Shown here one piece after another: positions 62,126-64,000 of a stretch of 64,000 nucleotides of DNA. Numbering within the stretch: the first letter of the stretch is position 1; every line of letters begins with the position of its first letter. Source of the stretch: Hyphomicrobiales bacterium. Its GTDB lineage: Bacteria > Pseudomonadota > Alphaproteobacteria > Rhizobiales > Rhizobiaceae. The stretch lies in assembly GCA_900469955.1 (NCBI GenBank), contig UBYX01000010.1:248001-312000 (forward strand). Direction: 5' to 3'. The translations under genes were made by a program, and so were the position numbers. A model generated the notes under the pieces. The model had not been told where the DNA came from, made no database searches, and worked only from the letters and a program-made list of their open reading frames with translations.

Positions 62126-63034
62126 CTACCCCACCTCGGCAGGATCCCGCCGAATAAGGGCGAGGCAATCGGCAACCTTGCGCCTGGCCGGCTCCGGGAG
62201 AGGCAAAATCGGACGAGGCGGCTCGGCTTGGCAGACGCCAAGCAAGTCGGCGAGCGCATAGACCGACCGAAGGCTGGAGAATTGCTTGAAGATATCCCAG
62301 ATCGGGCTCAGCGTGGCATCGAGCCGGCGCGCCTCGGCAACATCGCCAGCTTGGGCGGATCTGACGATCCGGAGGCACACGTCGGGCATGATGCCGGCAA
62401 GTACGCTGTACCAGGTATCAGCACCTCGGATCATCGCCTCCGTGGCGTTCCAGTCGCCGCTGTATCCGATCGAAAAATCGTCCGGCGTGATGCCTCGCTG
62501 ATCCGCCAGATGGCGCCCGATCTCGTCGCTTCCGTCAGTCGGGTTCTTGATGGCAACGATGCCGGATACCTTGGCCAAGCGATCGACAAGCGTTGGCGTA
62601 AAGCGGAAATGCGTCGTTCCGGGGTTGTCATAGATGACGATCGGCAGACCGCTCTCGCGGGCAACGGTGGAGAAATGCTCGAAGACTTCGTCCTCGGTAA
62701 GCGGCGTATAGGAGACGGCGGCAAGCAGGCCCGCGGCCGCGCCCAGGGCTTTGGCATCCTGAGCCAGCCTGATAGCCTCGTCGGTTCGCAAAGCGCCAAC
62801 CCCTACGACAACCGGGATGTGCCCGCCGGCCTCTTCGAGAGTCAGCGCGAGAGCCCGGCGCCGTTCCTCCCGGGAGAGATACATATAGGTGCCGGTGCTG
62901 CCGAGGAGACCGATCGAATCGACCTGCGCGATCCGGAGCCGGGCGACAAGCTTGCGCAACGCCCCGGCATCGACCTGGCCATCACGATCCATCGGCGTGA
63001 TAGGGAATGCGGATAACCCGCCAAGAAATTTCAT
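62126..63034 (-). CDS. DapA-family aldolase/lyase
   Basis: 302 residues from the ATG at 63034 (GGAG ahead). DHDPS/NAL TIM barrel: GLLGSTGTYMYLSREER, LPIVIYDNPGTT (Tyr) and VAIKNPT (Schiff-base Lys). True DapA is essential and usually clustered elsewhere; this is more likely a keto-acid aldolase or dehydratase for a sugar acid or hydroxyproline. No operon partner is clear. Confidence 0.8.
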   Translation of the reverse strand: MKFLGGLSAFPITPMDRDGQVDAGALRKLVARLRIAQVDSIGLLGSTGTYMYLSREERRRALALTLEEAGGHIPVVVGVGALRTDEAIRLAQDAKALGAAAGLLAAVSYTPLTEDEVFEHFSTVARESGLPIVIYDNPGTTHFRFTPTLVDRLAKVSGIVAIKNPTDGSDEIGRHLADQRGITPDDFSIGYSGDWNATEAMIRGADTWYSVLAGIMPDVCLRIVRSAQAGDVAEARRLDATLSPIWDIFKQFSSLRSVYALADLLGVCQAEPPRPILPLPEPARRKVADCLALIRRDPAEVG

Positions 63035-63206
63035 TCCATGCTCCGGGATTCGTGTCATCGAGATGGTCGGGTGGTGATCCGACAGGACCATCGTAGTACA
63101 TCAAGAGCCTGCCGCAGATCGCCACCATCTTCAAGGCCTATGGAGACGGACGGAGTCCGGCGCTCCCCCGAAACGTCAAGCGCTCGTCGCAACACAAAAC
63201 CGTTCG

Positions 63207-63980
63207 CTATTGTTGAGGCGATATCTGCGGAGGCGGCTCGGCCATGTAATGCCGCTCGCCCCGCCGGCAAAGATAGACCTCCCGTTCCGGATTGGCTTCG
63301 ATCGTGAAGCCTGAGCTGCGAAGCATCGCCTCCATCGCGGGTTTGTTGGGAATGAACCAGTTAGTGGGATCGGAGGCGTAACGTTCCTCTACGAAAAAGA
63401 GCTTTGGATAGTCCGGCCGGTCGAAGATTGCCCATTCGGAAAAATCGTAGTTTTCCTGGAGATCGGGAATGCGTTCGTCGCCGCGCTGGAGGCATTGAAA
63501 AAGCATGAGATCATCGACCACATGCTCGTAAAGCAGGTCAAGCGCCAGCAACGGATGACGAAGGTGGTAAAGCACTCCCATGAAGATCACGACGTCGAAC
63601 TTCTCGTGCAATTCGCCAACATGATAGGTCGACATCTGCCGGAACTCGATGTCGAGACCGCTGTGTTCCGCGGCAAATCGGGCCTGGCAGAGATAGCGCG
63701 GGTCGGAATCGATGCCGAGCACACGTCCGGCATTGCGCCGTTTCATTTCCAGCGCATAAAAGCCGGCGTTGCAGCCGATATCGAGCACGCTGCGTCCCTC
63801 CAGATCGTCGGGAATCACATGCTGGAAAGTTTTCCACTTGAACGCCGGATAATCGCCTAGAAAGTGATTCGGCGCGGTCTCGATGCCCTGGATCCGCATG
63901 TTGTGGAACCAGGGACCGAGCTCGGCGATCTCTCTTTGCAGGCCGTCGTTCCTCCTCCTCTTTGCAGCCTCCAAACTCAA
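63207..63980 (-). CDS. SAM methyltransferase (CmoB/TIGR04290-like)
   Basis: 257 residues from a TTG at 63980; the frame stays open to the window edge, so the true start may lie outside. SAM motif SVLDIGCNAGFYALEMKRR and VLGIDSDPRY are like the CmoB tRNA-uridine enzyme and the TIGR04290 group. Post-motif VIFMGVLYHLRHPLLALDL. In rhizobia the group occurs with sugar-modification genes; function unknown. Confidence 0.75.
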   Translation of the reverse strand: MSLEAAKRRRNDGLQREIAELGPWFHNMRIQGIETAPNHFLGDYPAFKWKTFQHVIPDDLEGRSVLDIGCNAGFYALEMKRRNAGRVLGIDSDPRYLCQARFAAEHSGLDIEFRQMSTYHVGELHEKFDVVIFMGVLYHLRHPLLALDLLYEHVVDDLMLFQCLQRGDERIPDLQENYDFSEWAIFDRPDYPKLFFVEERYASDPTNWFIPNKPAMEAMLRSSGFTIEANPEREVYLCRRGERHYMAEPPPQISPQQ

Positions 63981-64000
63981 GCCCTCACACCTATTTCGTA

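Noticed and set aside
1..64000. CRISPR arrays, insertion sequences, tRNA/rRNA genes, prophage
   Set aside because: No regularly spaced repeats, transposase-like frames with terminal inverted repeats, or RNA-gene signatures were seen on reading both strands; a tRNA/Rfam scan would be decisive.

Overview
The window is high-GC, densely packed DNA with the gene content of a member of the Rhizobiaceae (Rhizobium / Neorhizobium / Agrobacterium type). Diagnostic features are a succinoglycan exoU-X-Y-F-Q-Z block, a rhamnose locus in the rhizobial order rhaDI / rhaRSTPQUK, an oxygen-sensing hybrid FixL-FixK-OmpR cluster, a coxMNOP-like oxidase, and small families such as DUF982, DUF6481 and Atu4866 that are typical of this group. 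No rRNA, tRNA, CRISPR array, insertion sequence or phage gene was seen, so the window looks like stable replicon backbone with accessory catabolic islands.

Layout. 1-5.9 kb: exopolysaccharide (succinoglycan-type) genes, with a 0.7 kb regulatory region before exoY. 5.9-7.5 kb: a GMC oxidoreductase where exoB sits in Sinorhizobium. 7.6-15.7 kb: an AraC regulator divergent from an ABC sugar importer followed by a GH28 and a GH105 enzyme, a pectin / rhamnogalacturonan oligosaccharide unit. 15.8-18.9 kb: DUF982, two small hydrophilic proteins behind a candidate EcfG-type stress promoter, and a CHASE4-GGDEF-EAL protein. 19.2-21.2 kb: a fusion of protein-isoaspartate methyltransferase and an erythromycin-esterase-like domain. 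21.3-32.1 kb: the complete L-rhamnose regulon with a long inverted-repeat operator pair. 32.2-35.7 kb: a hybrid FixL-like heme-PAS kinase, a FixK-like regulator and a divergent OmpR-type regulator with a K-box-like element between them. 35.7-41.7 kb: tyrosine / homogentisate degradation (maiA, a Rieske protein, hpd, an Lrp, a MarR, hmgA, fahA). 41.7-48.1 kb: an FhuF-like iron reductase, a cytochrome c and a five-gene alternative heme-copper oxidase operon. 48.2-52.2 kb: a LacI-controlled sugar / inositol-type operon carrying what looks like the tail of a lost ABC ATPase. 52.6-54.5 kb: cspA, DUF6481 and a fatty acid desaturase. 54.6-56.7 kb: LysR / SDR / Atu4866. 56.7-60.3 kb: a BtuFCD-like importer behind a cobalamin riboswitch, with a small leader ORF and an upstream Zur-like palindrome. 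60.3-64 kb: SDR / AraC pair, a DapA-family protein and a methyltransferase.

Most units are a regulator gene facing, or leading, the operon it probably controls. Every pathway named is a family-level assignment from reading the translations; no database search was run. The signals most worth following are the FixL/FixK/OmpR module with its repeat touching the regulator start, the riboswitch / leader-ORF / Zur-box leader of the B12 operon, the RhaR operator pair and the rhaR-rhaS bridging mini-ORF, and the ABC-tail remnant in the LacI operon.
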